Source: an uncultured Eubacteriales bacterium (GTDB taxonomy: Bacteria > Bacillota > Clostridia > Oscillospirales > Acutalibacteraceae). From it: DNA of 64,000 bases. The stretch covers positions 39,440 to 103,439 of the forward strand of contig OMZU01000001.1 of assembly GCA_900315605.1 (NCBI GenBank). Direction: 5' to 3'. Of the stretch, positions 44,010-52,576 are shown piece after piece; positions within the stretch are counted from its first letter, which is position 1; the number at the start of each line of letters is the position of its first letter. Below the pieces are notes generated by a model. That model was not told where the DNA came from, searched no databases, and saw only the letters and a program-made list of their open reading frames with translations. The position numbers and the translations under genes are program-made.

Positions 44010-44879
44010 TTATTCAACCGAGCAGCCGATTTTTGTCGGCTTGCAAAGAAAGGTCTTGTCGTAGGTTTTTTTCAGCTCGTCATAGCATTTCTGCGCCCTT
44101 CGCTTTGAGGTAAAAATACCGAACACCGCCGAGCCCGAGCCGCTCATTCCGGCTCCCTGTGCCTTTTGAGAAAGCATTATTTTCTTGATTTCGTTGACCT
44201 CGGGCAGACAAAGCGCGAGCTCAAAATCGTTGAACAATGTTGACGAAATCAAAAATATATCTCTGGTGTAAAGTGCCTTTACCATCTCGTCGGTATAGGG
44301 CGCGTGCGGCGCGAGCGCGTCGACCCTTTGGTACGCCTCGGCTGTGGAAACGCTGACAGAATCGGGCTTGCAAATAACAATAGCTTCGCAGTTAAAGGAA
44401 GGAAGCTTCTTGATTTCGGTGCCGATCCCGGTGCAAAGCTTTGTGCCGCCCGCAATGCAAAACGGAACGTCCGCACCCACCCTCTCGCCTATCGCGAGCA
44501 TTTCGGCAGGCTTGAGCATGGTGTTGAACATCGCGTTCAAGCCCAGGATAACAGCCGCTCCGTCGCTGCTGCCGCCGGCAAGCCCTGCCTGGGTCGGGAT
44601 CTTCTTGTCGATTTCTATGTGAACGCCCTTGACGTCGGTTTTGCAGTAATCAAAAAACCTGTGCGCCGCCTTGACGCAGATGTTGCTGTCGTCGCAGGGA
44701 ACGCCCTCGTAGCCGCATGAAACCGTCACGCTTTGGCTGTCATTGTCGGTCAGGGTCACGGTGTCGTACAAATCAATTGACTGCATTACCGTTGCCAGCT
44801 CGTGGTAGCCGTCGGGTCGCTTGCCGAGGACGTCGAGAGTGAGGTTGATTTTTGCAGGAGCTTTAACTGTTATTTTCAT
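44010..44879 (-). CDS. ispE: 4-diphosphocytidyl-2-C-methyl-D-erythritol kinase
   Basis: A GHMP kinase of the MEP isoprenoid pathway, needed for undecaprenyl phosphate among other products. It has 289 residues. The N-terminal KAPAKINLTLDVLGKRPDGYHEL is diagnostic, the ATP loop GLAGGSSDGAA lies near residue 100, and GAGMSGSGSAVFG is near the C-terminus. The start overlaps the aminotransferase gene by 17 bp, so it is in the same operon. Confidence 0.96.
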   Translation of the reverse strand: MKITVKAPAKINLTLDVLGKRPDGYHELATVMQSIDLYDTVTLTDNDSQSVTVSCGYEGVPCDDSNICVKAAHRFFDYCKTDVKGVHIEIDKKIPTQAGLAGGSSDGAAVILGLNAMFNTMLKPAEMLAIGERVGADVPFCIAGGTKLCTGIGTEIKKLPSFNCEAIVICKPDSVSVSTAEAYQRVDALAPHAPYTDEMVKALYTRDIFLISSTLFNDFELALCLPEVNEIKKIMLSQKAQGAGMSGSGSAVFGIFTSKRRAQKCYDELKKTYDKTFLCKPTKIGCSVE

Positions 44880-46047
44880 CTGAAAGCTCCTTCAAAAATT
44901 CTCTGATCCTTCCAAGCGCGATTTTGAGGTGCTTGAGAGAATAAGAATAAGAAACCCTGACAAAGCCTTCGCCGCAATTGCCGAACGCCGTGCCCGGAAC
45001 AACAGCAACGTGCTTTTTTCTGATAAGTCCTGTGCAGAATTCCTCAGAGCTCAAGCCGGTGCTTTTTATGCAGGGAAAAACATAGAACGCGCCCAGCGGC
45101 TCAAAGCAGGAAAGTCCCATATCGTTGAAGCTGTCCACAACAAGGCGGCGGCGCATATCGTACTCGTCTCTCATTCTCACAACGTCTCTGTCGCCGTTTT
45201 TGAGAGCCTCGATAGCGGCATACTGAGCTGTTGTGGGCGCACACATTATTCCGTACTGATGCAGCTTTGTCATCTGAGCGATCACCGGCTCGGGACCCAG
45301 TGCATAGCCGAGTCTCCAGCCTGTCATAGCGTAGGACTTTGAAAAGCCGTTGATAACCACGGTTCGCTCGTACATTCCCTCGATCGAGGCGATGGAAACA
45401 TGATTCAGCCTGCCGTATGTAAGCTCGGAATAGATCTCGTCCGACAGCACAAACAAATCGTGCTTTTTCACTACCTCGGCGATTTCCTCAAGATCGTGCT
45501 TTTCCATGATCGCGCCTGTGGGATTGTTTGGGAACGGCAGCACAAGCAGCTTGGTTTTCGGCGTTATCGCCGCCTCAAGGTCGCTTGCCTTCAGGCGAAA
45601 CTTATCCTCGTTTTTGGTGTTGATAATAACCGGAACTCCGCCTGCCATGACCGTTAGCGGCTCGTAGCAGACAAACGAGGGCTGGGGAATAATGACCTCG
45701 TCGCCGGGATCGACCAAAGCCCTGAACGCAAGGTCGATAGCCTCGCTTCCGCCGACGGTAACAAGCGTTTGCTCCGACGAAGAATAGTTCAGGCTGAATC
45801 TGCGATCATAGTATTTTGTTATTTCATCAAGGAGCGCGGCAAAGCCCCTGTTGGGAGAATACCAGGTCTTGCCTTTTTCAAGGCTGCGGATACCCTCGTC
45901 ACGGATATGCCACGGCGTCTGAAAATCCGGCTCGCCGATGCTCAGCGAGATCACATCGTCCATCTCGTTTGCAATGTCAAAAAAGCGTCTTATTCCCGAC
46001 GGGCTCACCGAGCGGATTTTGCTGTTGAGGAACTTGCTGTAATCCAT
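44863..46047 (-). CDS. Class I/II PLP-dependent aminotransferase
   Basis: 394 residues of the aspartate-aminotransferase fold. It has PNNPTG (near 174), SDEIYSELTY, PLP lysine K237 in INGFSKSYAMTGWRLGY, and the C-terminal substrate arginine in FVRVSYS. Such enzymes downstream of an Lrp/AsnC regulator are usually annotated as PatA/AlaT- or aromatic-type aminotransferases; the substrate cannot be fixed by eye. The ATG overlaps the regulator stop (TGATG). Confidence 0.92.
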   Translation of the reverse strand: MDYSKFLNSKIRSVSPSGIRRFFDIANEMDDVISLSIGEPDFQTPWHIRDEGIRSLEKGKTWYSPNRGFAALLDEITKYYDRRFSLNYSSSEQTLVTVGGSEAIDLAFRALVDPGDEVIIPQPSFVCYEPLTVMAGGVPVIINTKNEDKFRLKASDLEAAITPKTKLLVLPFPNNPTGAIMEKHDLEEIAEVVKKHDLFVLSDEIYSELTYGRLNHVSIASIEGMYERTVVINGFSKSYAMTGWRLGYALGPEPVIAQMTKLHQYGIMCAPTTAQYAAIEALKNGDRDVVRMRDEYDMRRRLVVDSFNDMGLSCFEPLGAFYVFPCIKSTGLSSEEFCTGLIRKKHVAVVPGTAFGNCGEGFVRVSYSYSLKHLKIALGRIREFLKELSDENNS

Positions 46048-46529
46048 CACAGTATCATGCTCCTCTCGTCGGCATGATCTTCATAGTCGGCAAGATTCAT
46101 TCCCCTGTCCTTGTATCTGCGCATAATAAAGTGGGTTCCGGTTGACAGAACGCCGTCGATCGTCGAGAGCTTTTTTGCAACAAACATCGCGATATCCTGC
46201 ATGGTCTCGCCCTTTACGATCAGCGCAAAGTCATAAACTCCCGCCATAAGATAAACTGACTCGACCTCCTCAAACGCCATGCACATCTGAGCCATTTCGT
46301 CAAAGCCGGTTTCTTTTTTCGGCGTGACCTTGAGCTCAATGAGAGCCTCAACAAAGTTATTGTCCAGCTCGTCCCAGTTGACGACCGCCTGATATCCCTT
46401 GATGATCCCGCGGTTCTCGTATTCCTTTATCTGAGCCTTGATATAATCCTCCGGCTCACCGAGCATTGCTGAAAGCTCGGCAGTGGTAAAGCCTGAATTT
46501 GTGCTTAAAAGCTGTAGCAGCTTATCCAT
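46047..46529 (-). CDS. Lrp/AsnC-family transcriptional regulator
   Basis: 160 residues: an N-terminal winged-helix domain (about 1-50, TAELSAMLGEPEDYIKAQI) and a RAM/AsnC ligand-binding domain (VEALIELKVTP..., YLMAGVYDFALIVKG). This family senses amino acids as octamers. It is translationally coupled to the aminotransferase downstream, so it probably controls that gene in response to its substrate or product. Ribosome site GGAGG. Confidence 0.92.
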   Translation of the reverse strand: MDKLLQLLSTNSGFTTAELSAMLGEPEDYIKAQIKEYENRGIIKGYQAVVNWDELDNNFVEALIELKVTPKKETGFDEMAQMCMAFEEVESVYLMAGVYDFALIVKGETMQDIAMFVAKKLSTIDGVLSTGTHFIMRRYKDRGMNLADYEDHADERSMIL

Positions 46530-46544
46530 AAATATACCTCCGTA

Positions 46545-47024
46545 TCATGCTGTTTGGAGCGCGCGCGCGTCCGTTGTGTTTATAAGATTTACGCAAATTG
46601 CAGCCGCAAGACAAAAAAGCTCGCTGCCCTCGTCGGTTATTTCAAGCTCGCATCTGTCCGAAAAATGAAAATGCTGCATAATAAGTGAATTGTCAACGTC
46701 CATTATACTGAAATTTTTGGAGACAAGCTCTCCGCTGATGTGCCAGTTTACGCCGTAAAAGTTGCAGTACATTCCCTTTGAGGTAATCAGCAAAACAAGG
46801 GTGACCCTCCGCTTGTACGCCTTGAGCACAAAGGTTTTTGTGCCGGCGATGGGAACTCTGCGGATCCTTGCGACCGGCTGTCCGTCAGGGTCGCAAATCG
46901 AAAGATTTATTGATTTTAACACCGGCTGCTTTGAAGCAACAAGATATTTTAGGCAGCCTAATTCGTCATATACCGTAAAAGCGTTGCTGTCCGCCGACAA
47001 GTCACGCTTTAGAAAAAGCCTCAT
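46545..47024 (-). CDS. LURP-one-related/YxjI-like protein
   Basis: 159 residues with the beta-barrel pattern of the LOR (LURP-one, tubby-like) superfamily: MRLFLKRD...FTVYDELG, then alternating strands, then a hydrophobic C-terminal helix (LFCLAAAICVNLI). Bacterial members are of unknown function. The start overlaps the nadE stop by 4 bp, and the Lrp-type gene follows after 15 bp, so it belongs to this operon. Confidence 0.8.
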   Translation of the reverse strand: MRLFLKRDLSADSNAFTVYDELGCLKYLVASKQPVLKSINLSICDPDGQPVARIRRVPIAGTKTFVLKAYKRRVTLVLLITSKGMYCNFYGVNWHISGELVSKNFSIMDVDNSLIMQHFHFSDRCELEITDEGSELFCLAAAICVNLINTTDARALQTA

Positions 47025-48958
47025 AAATCATCACCGCTTTGCTCAGCAACGGCGTTTTCAAGCTCCTCAAGCCACTCTCGCGCCGAAGCGTCGCTCGGCA
47101 TCCTCCAGTCGGAGCGCGGTGAAAGCGCAACTGTTCCGACCTTGGGTCCGTCGGGCATACAGGAACGCTTGAACTGCTGGGTAAAGAACCTGCGGACAAA
47201 AGTTTTGAGCCATTTATAAATGATCTCGTCGCTGTACGCGCCCTCAAAGGAACGCTTTGCCATGCGATAGATTTTTGCAGGCGAAAAGCCAAAGCGCACG
47301 AAATAATAAAGAAAATAATCGTGCAGCTCATACGGACCGACAACATCCTCGGTCTTTTGAGCGATTTCTCCGTTTTGGTCGGGCGGAAGCAGCTCCGGGC
47401 TGACCGGGGTATCGAGCACGTCAAGCAAAACGCTTTTCAGCTCGCCCTCGGATTTCTGCGCCTCATATGCTGTGAGATACCTCACCAAGGTTTTGGGTAT
47501 AGAAGCGTTCACCGCGTACATGCTCATATGGTCGCCGTTATAGGTCGCCCAGCCCAGCGCAAGCTCGGAAAGGTCGCCGGTGCCGATCACCAGCGCATTG
47601 AATTTGTTGGAAAGATCCATGAGCACCTGGGTGCGCTCGCGCGCCTGCGCGTTCTCGTAGGTCACGTCGGTAACGCTCTCGTCGTGGTGGATATCCGAAA
47701 AATGCTGCCTTACTGCATTTGTAATATTTATTTCCTCAAAGCTCACGCCGTATGCAAGTGCAAGCTTTTCCGCGTTTGATTTTGTGCGCCTGGTTGTGCC
47801 AAAGCACGGCAGGGTCACGGCGTGAATATTCTCGCGCGCGATCCCGAGCATGTCAGCCGCATGAACGCTGACGATCAGCGCGAGCGTGCTGTCGAGTCCG
47901 CCGGAAAGCCCCAGCACCAGACTTTTGATTCCTGTTGTTTCCATTCTTGAAGCAAGACCCGTTGCCTGAATTGTAAGGATCTCCTCACAGCGGCTTTCAA
48001 GGTCGCTCTTTTCTGACGGAACAAAGGGAGTTCTGCGGAAATTACGGTCAAGTGCGGTTTCGCGCGGCTCCATATCAAACATAGTCGTATGTGCTGCAAG
48101 CGGAGTTGAAACAAAGGTGGTAGAACGTCTGCGCTCGCTGATCATCCTCTCGGTGTCAACGTCGGCATAGATCATCCCGGTTGTGAACCGCTTGCTTTCC
48201 GAAAGCACAGAAGCGTTTTCCGCAATAATATTGTGCCCGGAAAAAACCATATCGGTCGTGCTCTCGCCCATTCCGGCGTCGGCATAAACATAGGCGCAGA
48301 ACAGCCTTCCGCTCTGCACGCGAACAAGGTCGCGCCTGTAGCCGGCTTTGCCGATGATCTCGTCCGAAGCCGAGAGGTTAAAGATTATAGTTGCGCCGGC
48401 TTTTGCAAGCCTCTCGGACGGTGAGCCGGGAGTCCACAGATCCTCGCAAATTTCTACACCGATGCAAAATTCCGGCATTTTTGCGCAGGCAAAAAGCTGA
48501 TTTGCGCAAAGGCGCACGCCCTCCTGTCCTGCAAAGCTTATTTCAGCGTCAAGCTCGGCTCCGCTTCTAAAGTGGCGCGTTTCATAGAACTCGCCGTGAT
48601 TCGGAAGATTGATTTTCGGAACAAGTCCCAGCAGCCTTCCCTTATATATCACCGCCGCGCAGTTATAAATCGCCTGAAACGCCTCTACGGGAGCTCCGAC
48701 AGCGATCACAATATCAAATCCGGCGGTATCGTTCATGATTTTTTTAACGGCATTTTCTGCCGATTTCAGCAGGTTTTTCTGCAAAAACAAATCGGAGCAG
48801 GTATAGCCCGTCACACAAAGCTCCGGAAAGCACACCGCAGCCGCACCGTTTTGATAAGCTTCGGCAGCTTGGGCAATGATTCGGGCGGCGTTTTCGCCGC
48901 AGTCCGCAACTCTGATTTTCGACGTTGCCGCCGCGACCTTTACAAAACCGTATTTCAA
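47021..48958 (-). CDS. nadE: Glutamine-dependent NAD synthase
   Basis: The last step of NAD synthesis: amidation of nicotinate adenine dinucleotide with ammonia from glutamine. It has 645 residues, the long two-domain form. The N-terminal nitrilase-type glutaminase has E46, K115 and C171 (FPELCVTGY, VPKINLPN, GVEICEDLW). The C-terminal synthetase has the PP-loop LGLSGGLDSTLAL. It starts with TTG 48958, 9 nt after AAGGA. Promoter at 49020-49048. It pairs functionally with nadA at 7 kb. Confidence 0.96.
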   Translation of the reverse strand: MKYGFVKVAAATSKIRVADCGENAARIIAQAAEAYQNGAAAVCFPELCVTGYTCSDLFLQKNLLKSAENAVKKIMNDTAGFDIVIAVGAPVEAFQAIYNCAAVIYKGRLLGLVPKINLPNHGEFYETRHFRSGAELDAEISFAGQEGVRLCANQLFACAKMPEFCIGVEICEDLWTPGSPSERLAKAGATIIFNLSASDEIIGKAGYRRDLVRVQSGRLFCAYVYADAGMGESTTDMVFSGHNIIAENASVLSESKRFTTGMIYADVDTERMISERRRSTTFVSTPLAAHTTMFDMEPRETALDRNFRRTPFVPSEKSDLESRCEEILTIQATGLASRMETTGIKSLVLGLSGGLDSTLALIVSVHAADMLGIARENIHAVTLPCFGTTRRTKSNAEKLALAYGVSFEEINITNAVRQHFSDIHHDESVTDVTYENAQARERTQVLMDLSNKFNALVIGTGDLSELALGWATYNGDHMSMYAVNASIPKTLVRYLTAYEAQKSEGELKSVLLDVLDTPVSPELLPPDQNGEIAQKTEDVVGPYELHDYFLYYFVRFGFSPAKIYRMAKRSFEGAYSDEIIYKWLKTFVRRFFTQQFKRSCMPDGPKVGTVALSPRSDWRMPSDASAREWLEELENAVAEQSGDDL

Positions 48959-48980
48959 AAAAATCAGTCCTTATCAAAAA

Positions 48981-49020
48981 TATCCACAGGCATATTCCTT
49001 TTTGGATACACCTATGGATA
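48981..49020. promoter_or_regulatory. Dyad at the nadE transcript start
   Basis: TATCCACAGG (48981-48990) and CCTATGGATA (49011-49020) form a 10-bp inverted repeat with one G-T pair that begins at the edge of the nadE -10 box. It could be an operator or a 5' hairpin. The regulator is unknown. Confidence 0.4.
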
Positions 49021-49048
49021 TTATACATCAATTTTTCTGAATATACAA
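49020..49048 (-). promoter_or_regulatory. Promoter of the nadE operon
   Basis: Minus strand TTGTAT (49043-49048), 17 bp, TATAAT (49020-49025). Confidence 0.7.
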
Positions 49049-49057
49049 GTATTTTAC

Positions 49058-49205
49058 GCCGAGAAGATAAGTTGGTATTAATTCATAACTCAGAAGCCCG
49101 AAAATGGGTTCTTCGGAAAATCACGTTTTTCGCCGAGAAGATAAGTTGGTATTAATTCATAACCCAGAAGCCCGAAAATGGGTTCTTCGGAAAATCACGT
49201 TTTTT
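49058..49205. repeat. Tandem duplication of a 74-bp unit
   Basis: Two head-to-tail copies (GCCGAGAAGATAAGTTGG...ATCACGTTTTT) with one mismatch (ACT/ACC). Each contains an AGAA-CCC / GGG-TTCT hairpin. It lies upstream of nadE, next to the second composite repeat. Confidence 0.9.
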
Positions 49206-49211
49206 CGCTGG

Positions 49212-49378
49212 GAAAGAAGCAATGGCTTTATAGGTAGGTCGCACACGCTGATGCGACCCTACAACGTAAAACAAAGCTCTTGCAAATATATAAATACAGT
49301 CGGGTATAAAGGTGTTTATAAAACAAATTCTATCTTCCCGACTGAAACTCCACTCTCTACACTCCAAACTCCACACTA
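49212..49378. repeat. Composite repeat (copy 2, inverted)
   Basis: Reverse complement of 23051-23213. It shares, in order, the GTGTGGAGTTTGGAGT words, the AGTCGGG arm, CCCGACTGTATT, the TAGGGTCGCA...TGCGACCTACC hairpin and TATAAAGCCATTGCTTC. With the tandem repeat it fills the 48959-49381 gap. Confidence 0.8.
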
Positions 49379-49381
49379 AAA

Positions 49382-50848
49382 TCATAGCATCGTCCTTGTC
49401 AGCCTTTCCCTGTGGAAAAGGTACTGGGTTTCGAGCATTGGCTCAAAGCCGGCTATGTAGCAGCTTGTGTAGCCCATAAACAGCCAGAACCAGATGACCA
49501 TGAACGATATGTCGTAAAGCAAAGCCTTTTCAAACAGCGAATAGCCCAGATATGCGAACAAAAACGAGAAAAGGCAGGGATATATGTCGTTGCGGAAGGT
49601 GTTTTTCTGCAAGAACAGGTGCTGGGCGGCGTGCTTGGCAAAGCGGAAGCCAAAGATTCCGAACAGCATAAAGCCGATTATTCCCGTTGATACTAGAATA
49701 GTCAGAAAGCCGTTGTGCAGATCATTTTCGTGATAGGAATAGCTAAGCGAGCCGTTGAGGTATTCTCCGCTGTAGGAGACGATATTGCCGTTGGCTATTC
49801 CGATGATCGGTGAAATTTTGAAAAGGTCGATCGACTCTCTCCAAAGCTTAAAGCGGCCGCTGTCGGCGTTTTGATTCAGATGCTCAAAGGTGACCTGGTT
49901 TTTTTCCTGCTCAAGTATTTGCTCGGCAAGCTCGCCCGACTGATTGATGATTTCATCTCTGTTAAAAAGCACGTCAACAAAGGAAGTCGTTTTGGCTGTT
50001 ACAACAGCGAAGCCTGCCTGAAAAACGTTTCTGAAAACCAGCGACGAGCAGACGATAAAAACGCCTGCGAGCATCACAGAGGTGATCTTCAGGATGATCG
50101 CCGAAGGCTTTAGACCTTCCTTTTCGGCAAAGAAAAGATAGGCGATATACACGATCGCATAGCCCAGCGTGAGCACAAGCGAGGCGTTTGAGTCGCACAA
50201 AATCAGCGAGAACAGATTGGTTACAATGCAGGTAACAAGCCAGACCTTGCTGACAGGATGGCAGCCCTCGACCTCCATCAGCTTTTCTTTGCTGAGTATG
50301 TGGCAGCACACGATTGAAACAACAGAGCAAAAGCCCAGCAGATTCGGGTTGACATACACGCCCGTAAAACGGTTTTCGTAAATCGTGAACTTGATCCATT
50401 CCCATTCAAAATTGATGCCGAACATCAAGCAAAAAACTCCGATCACGTTTGCGATCGTGGTCAAGTAGACAATAAGCGTGGATATCTTGTAAAGCTCTGC
50501 CTTAAAATTGAAGTTAGGCTCGGTGTGCATTCCGTAAAAAATAAAGAAGCATATAAACACGTGGATCAGCATTATCACGCTGTAGAAAATCGTCACCGAA
50601 AAATTAAGCAGTATAGAAATCAGCGACATTATCAGAAACGCGCCGACCCACAAACCGAAACGCATTCTGAAAAAAGTATTATAACGCTTTTGGTTGAACA
50701 CAACAAGCCTTGCGCCCCAGCCAAACAGGAACACAAGCAGAACATATGCCGGAATTTGCAGGAAAGCAATGTTGCAAAAAAACAAATCCATAACATATAT
50801 TATTCTGAATTTTGATGTGTCTTTCAGCATTTCCTTAAAACCGGCCAT
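49382..50848 (-). CDS. O-antigen ligase/polymerase-like membrane protein
   Basis: 488 residues with about 10-12 hydrophobic spans and a large extracellular loop (about residues 300-390) containing GRFKLWRESIDLFKISPIIGIANGN, a pattern seen in Wzy/O-antigen ligase (Wzy_C) proteins. It would polymerise or transfer lipid-linked glycan on the outer face of the membrane. ATG 50848 follows GTGAGG; the frame is open upstream to 50932. It lies 125 bp downstream of the priming sugar transferase, probably in its operon. Confidence 0.82.
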   Translation of the reverse strand: MAGFKEMLKDTSKFRIIYVMDLFFCNIAFLQIPAYVLLVFLFGWGARLVVFNQKRYNTFFRMRFGLWVGAFLIMSLISILLNFSVTIFYSVIMLIHVFICFFIFYGMHTEPNFNFKAELYKISTLIVYLTTIANVIGVFCLMFGINFEWEWIKFTIYENRFTGVYVNPNLLGFCSVVSIVCCHILSKEKLMEVEGCHPVSKVWLVTCIVTNLFSLILCDSNASLVLTLGYAIVYIAYLFFAEKEGLKPSAIILKITSVMLAGVFIVCSSLVFRNVFQAGFAVVTAKTTSFVDVLFNRDEIINQSGELAEQILEQEKNQVTFEHLNQNADSGRFKLWRESIDLFKISPIIGIANGNIVSYSGEYLNGSLSYSYHENDLHNGFLTILVSTGIIGFMLFGIFGFRFAKHAAQHLFLQKNTFRNDIYPCLFSFLFAYLGYSLFEKALLYDISFMVIWFWLFMGYTSCYIAGFEPMLETQYLFHRERLTRTML

Positions 50849-50973
50849 ACTAAACCTCACCTTTAAGGCAGCGCGGCAAAATTTGCAGCGCAAGCCCTGT
50901 CTCGATTTTTCCGAGCTGATTAAAAAATACATTTCACAAGCCGTATTTTGAATTGTACGGCATTGGATAATTT

Positions 50974-51651
50974 TTACAGCACGTCCCTGACGGTCTTGAA
51001 CATTATCTTTATATCCGACCTGAATCCAAATTCCTTGGTATATTGCAGATTATATTTCATTTTTTCCGGAAGAATAGTGTTAAGATAAACCTCGTCGGCA
51101 TTTTCCTGAGATTCAAGCAGCTTTTGCTCGTCCTTATACATCAGTGCAGCCGGAGAGGTCACACCTGCCGGAATAAGCAGCGTAGCGTAATATTCGGGCT
51201 CGTAGCACTCAACATATTTCGGCACCTCGGGACGAGTACCGACCAGCGACATATTGCCCGAAAGCACATTAAAGATTTGAGGAAGCTCGTCAAGACGATA
51301 TTTGCGCAGGATTTTTCCCGCGCCCGTGACCCTGTCGTCGCCGCAGGTGGTCACAAAAGTGCCCAGCTTCTCGGCGTCTGCTACCATTGTACGGAATTTT
51401 AGGATTTTGAAGCGTTTGCCGTAGGTAGTAACTCTTTCCTGCCTGAAAAAAATCGGTCCGCTTGAGTCAAGCCTTACGACTATGCAGATCACAATTATCG
51501 GTATTATCAAAAATATAAGCAAAACAAGCGAGATCAAAATATCTGTCACTCGCTTTAGAATAAGGCTGCCTGTTTTTTTGGAAAGAATATCATGATATAC
51601 TCTGACTTCTTCGGTTTTAAACTCCTCAGGCAGCTCAGAAAAAGCTTTCAT
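50974..51651 (-). CDS. Undecaprenyl-phosphate sugar-1-phosphate transferase
   Basis: 225 residues of the bacterial sugar transferase family (PF02397 type). It has one N-terminal membrane segment (about 33-58), then FRQERVTTYGKRFKILKFRTM, a KYRLDELPQIFNVLSGNMSLVG block with the catalytic Asp-Glu pair, and TRPEVPKYVE. It puts the first sugar phosphate on undecaprenyl phosphate for surface polysaccharide. ATG 51651 follows AGAGG; a TTG two codons earlier is possible. Its ~235-nt leader contains an intrinsic terminator (51787-51817). Confidence 0.93.
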   Translation of the reverse strand: MKAFSELPEEFKTEEVRVYHDILSKKTGSLILKRVTDILISLVLLIFLIIPIIVICIVVRLDSSGPIFFRQERVTTYGKRFKILKFRTMVADAEKLGTFVTTCGDDRVTGAGKILRKYRLDELPQIFNVLSGNMSLVGTRPEVPKYVECYEPEYYATLLIPAGVTSPAALMYKDEQKLLESQENADEVYLNTILPEKMKYNLQYTKEFGFRSDIKIMFKTVRDVL

Positions 51652-51786
51652 ATACAAAAACCTCTTATAAAATGATACAAATATATTATTATGATTTTTC
51701 GGTATATTAAGTCAGTATAATTATATATCTTTTGTTCTGCATTTTCAATAATAATTTTTGACGCGGAGCCAAATTGTAAAATAACG

Positions 51787-51817
51787 TAAAAACCGACGGT
51801 ATGCGGCCGTCGGTTTT
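51787..51817 (-). terminator. Leader terminator (attenuator candidate) of the polysaccharide operon
   Basis: AAAACCGACGG / CCGTCGGTTTT stem with a 7-nt loop and TTTTT on the minus strand, located between the promoter (51895-51923) and the sugar transferase start. Most transcripts would stop here unless an antitermination or alternative fold intervenes. Confidence 0.75.
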
Positions 51818-51894
51818 TAGGTAATTTTATGGAGTAATCAAGCACATAGAAAGGAAGTTTTTCTTTGAATTATCTCTCTTTTTGAACTGATATA

Positions 51895-51923
51895 ACTATA
51901 GCACACTTATTAGTGAATGTCAA
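51895..51923 (-). promoter_or_regulatory. Promoter of the polysaccharide operon
   Basis: Minus strand TTGACA (51918-51923), 17 bp, TATAGT (51895-51900). The spacer contains CACT-AATA-AGTG, a possible operator. Confidence 0.8.
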
Positions 51924-52100
51924 CACTTTTTTTAATATTTTTTTGAGATTTTTCTATTTTTTGTCTTTTTGACGAATATTCACGAGTTTTATTTCTAAAT
52001 TAGAATTAAAAGTTAATGAAAACTTTTTTGTATATGAAAATTTTTTATTTATTTTTATCAGGGGTCTCATATATTTTTTACTAAAGTATTGCCAAATCTC
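51924..52100. other. AT-rich gene-free spacer
   Basis: A very AT-rich stretch with T and A runs between the divergent polysaccharide and gpsA/6S promoters. No coding frame, hairpin with a T run, or other clear signal was seen. Confidence 0.6.
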
Positions 52101-52129
52101 TTGACTTAATCGCCAAAACATTGTAAAAT
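52101..52129 (+). promoter_or_regulatory. Promoter upstream of the 6S-like RNA
   Basis: TTGACT (52101-52106), 17 bp, TAAAAT (52124-52129). The predicted start near 52136 gives a ~130-nt 5' extension before the 6S-like core, including a GCGGTGTTGCCC hairpin. Confidence 0.75.
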
Positions 52130-52267
52130 TAGTATATAGAAAAGCTTGAACAAATCTTTCGGCTAAGCATACGCATTGACGAAACGTTTTGAACAGGCTG
52201 ACGCAATATTATTTGATTGGGACACACGCCGCCGGTTTTGCGGTGTTGCCCAAAATAAAATTTACAA

Positions 52268-52454
52268 ACTCCTGCCCGATACGCGAATGATTTTAAATAA
52301 CCCTACAACTCTTAAATCGGGAGCTTGGCTCTTTGTGCGGTGTGCAGACCTCCCAGCTTTTGGAAGAAGGGAGCCTGAAGCCCAAAGGCGGGCACCCACC
52401 TGTTCTCTCGTAGGCAGGTTATTATTCAAATCATACGGTCGGGCGGGTCTTTTT
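52268..52454 (+). ncRNA. ssrS: Probable 6S RNA
   Basis: A ~187-nt structured RNA with a closing stem CCTGCCCGA (52271-52279) / TCGGGCGGG (52439-52447, one G-T pair) followed at once by TCTTTTT, as in an intrinsic terminator. Inside are CTCCC / GGGAG (52350-52354 / 52369-52373) and ACCTG / CAGGT (52398-52402 / 52415-52419). GGGCACCCACCTG before the small 3' hairpin is what I recall from 6S RNAs. The size fits 6S, which binds sigma-A RNA polymerase in stationary phase. Identity rests on pattern memory; no covariance search was possible. A competing CCCGAT / ATCGGG pairing exists. Confidence 0.55.
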
Positions 52455-52576
52455 GTGCAAATAACAAATCAGCGCGGCTTGCGCAAATGCAAAGCCGCTC
52501 GGTTTGCATAATAAAATATATGGGCACCTCAAAAATTTATAGCTGCCCATATTTGATTTTCTTATGAGGTAACCAT

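Noticed and set aside
49058-49205. Possible CRISPR array
   Set aside because: Only two contiguous 74-bp copies without spacers and no cas genes; it is a tandem duplication.
49104-49379. Open frame across the 74-bp repeat and composite repeat
   Set aside because: It consists entirely of repeat DNA.
52176-52511. 111-codon open frame across the 6S-like region
   Set aside because: It runs through strong RNA stems and a T-run terminator, has no ribosome site, and has an unusual composition.
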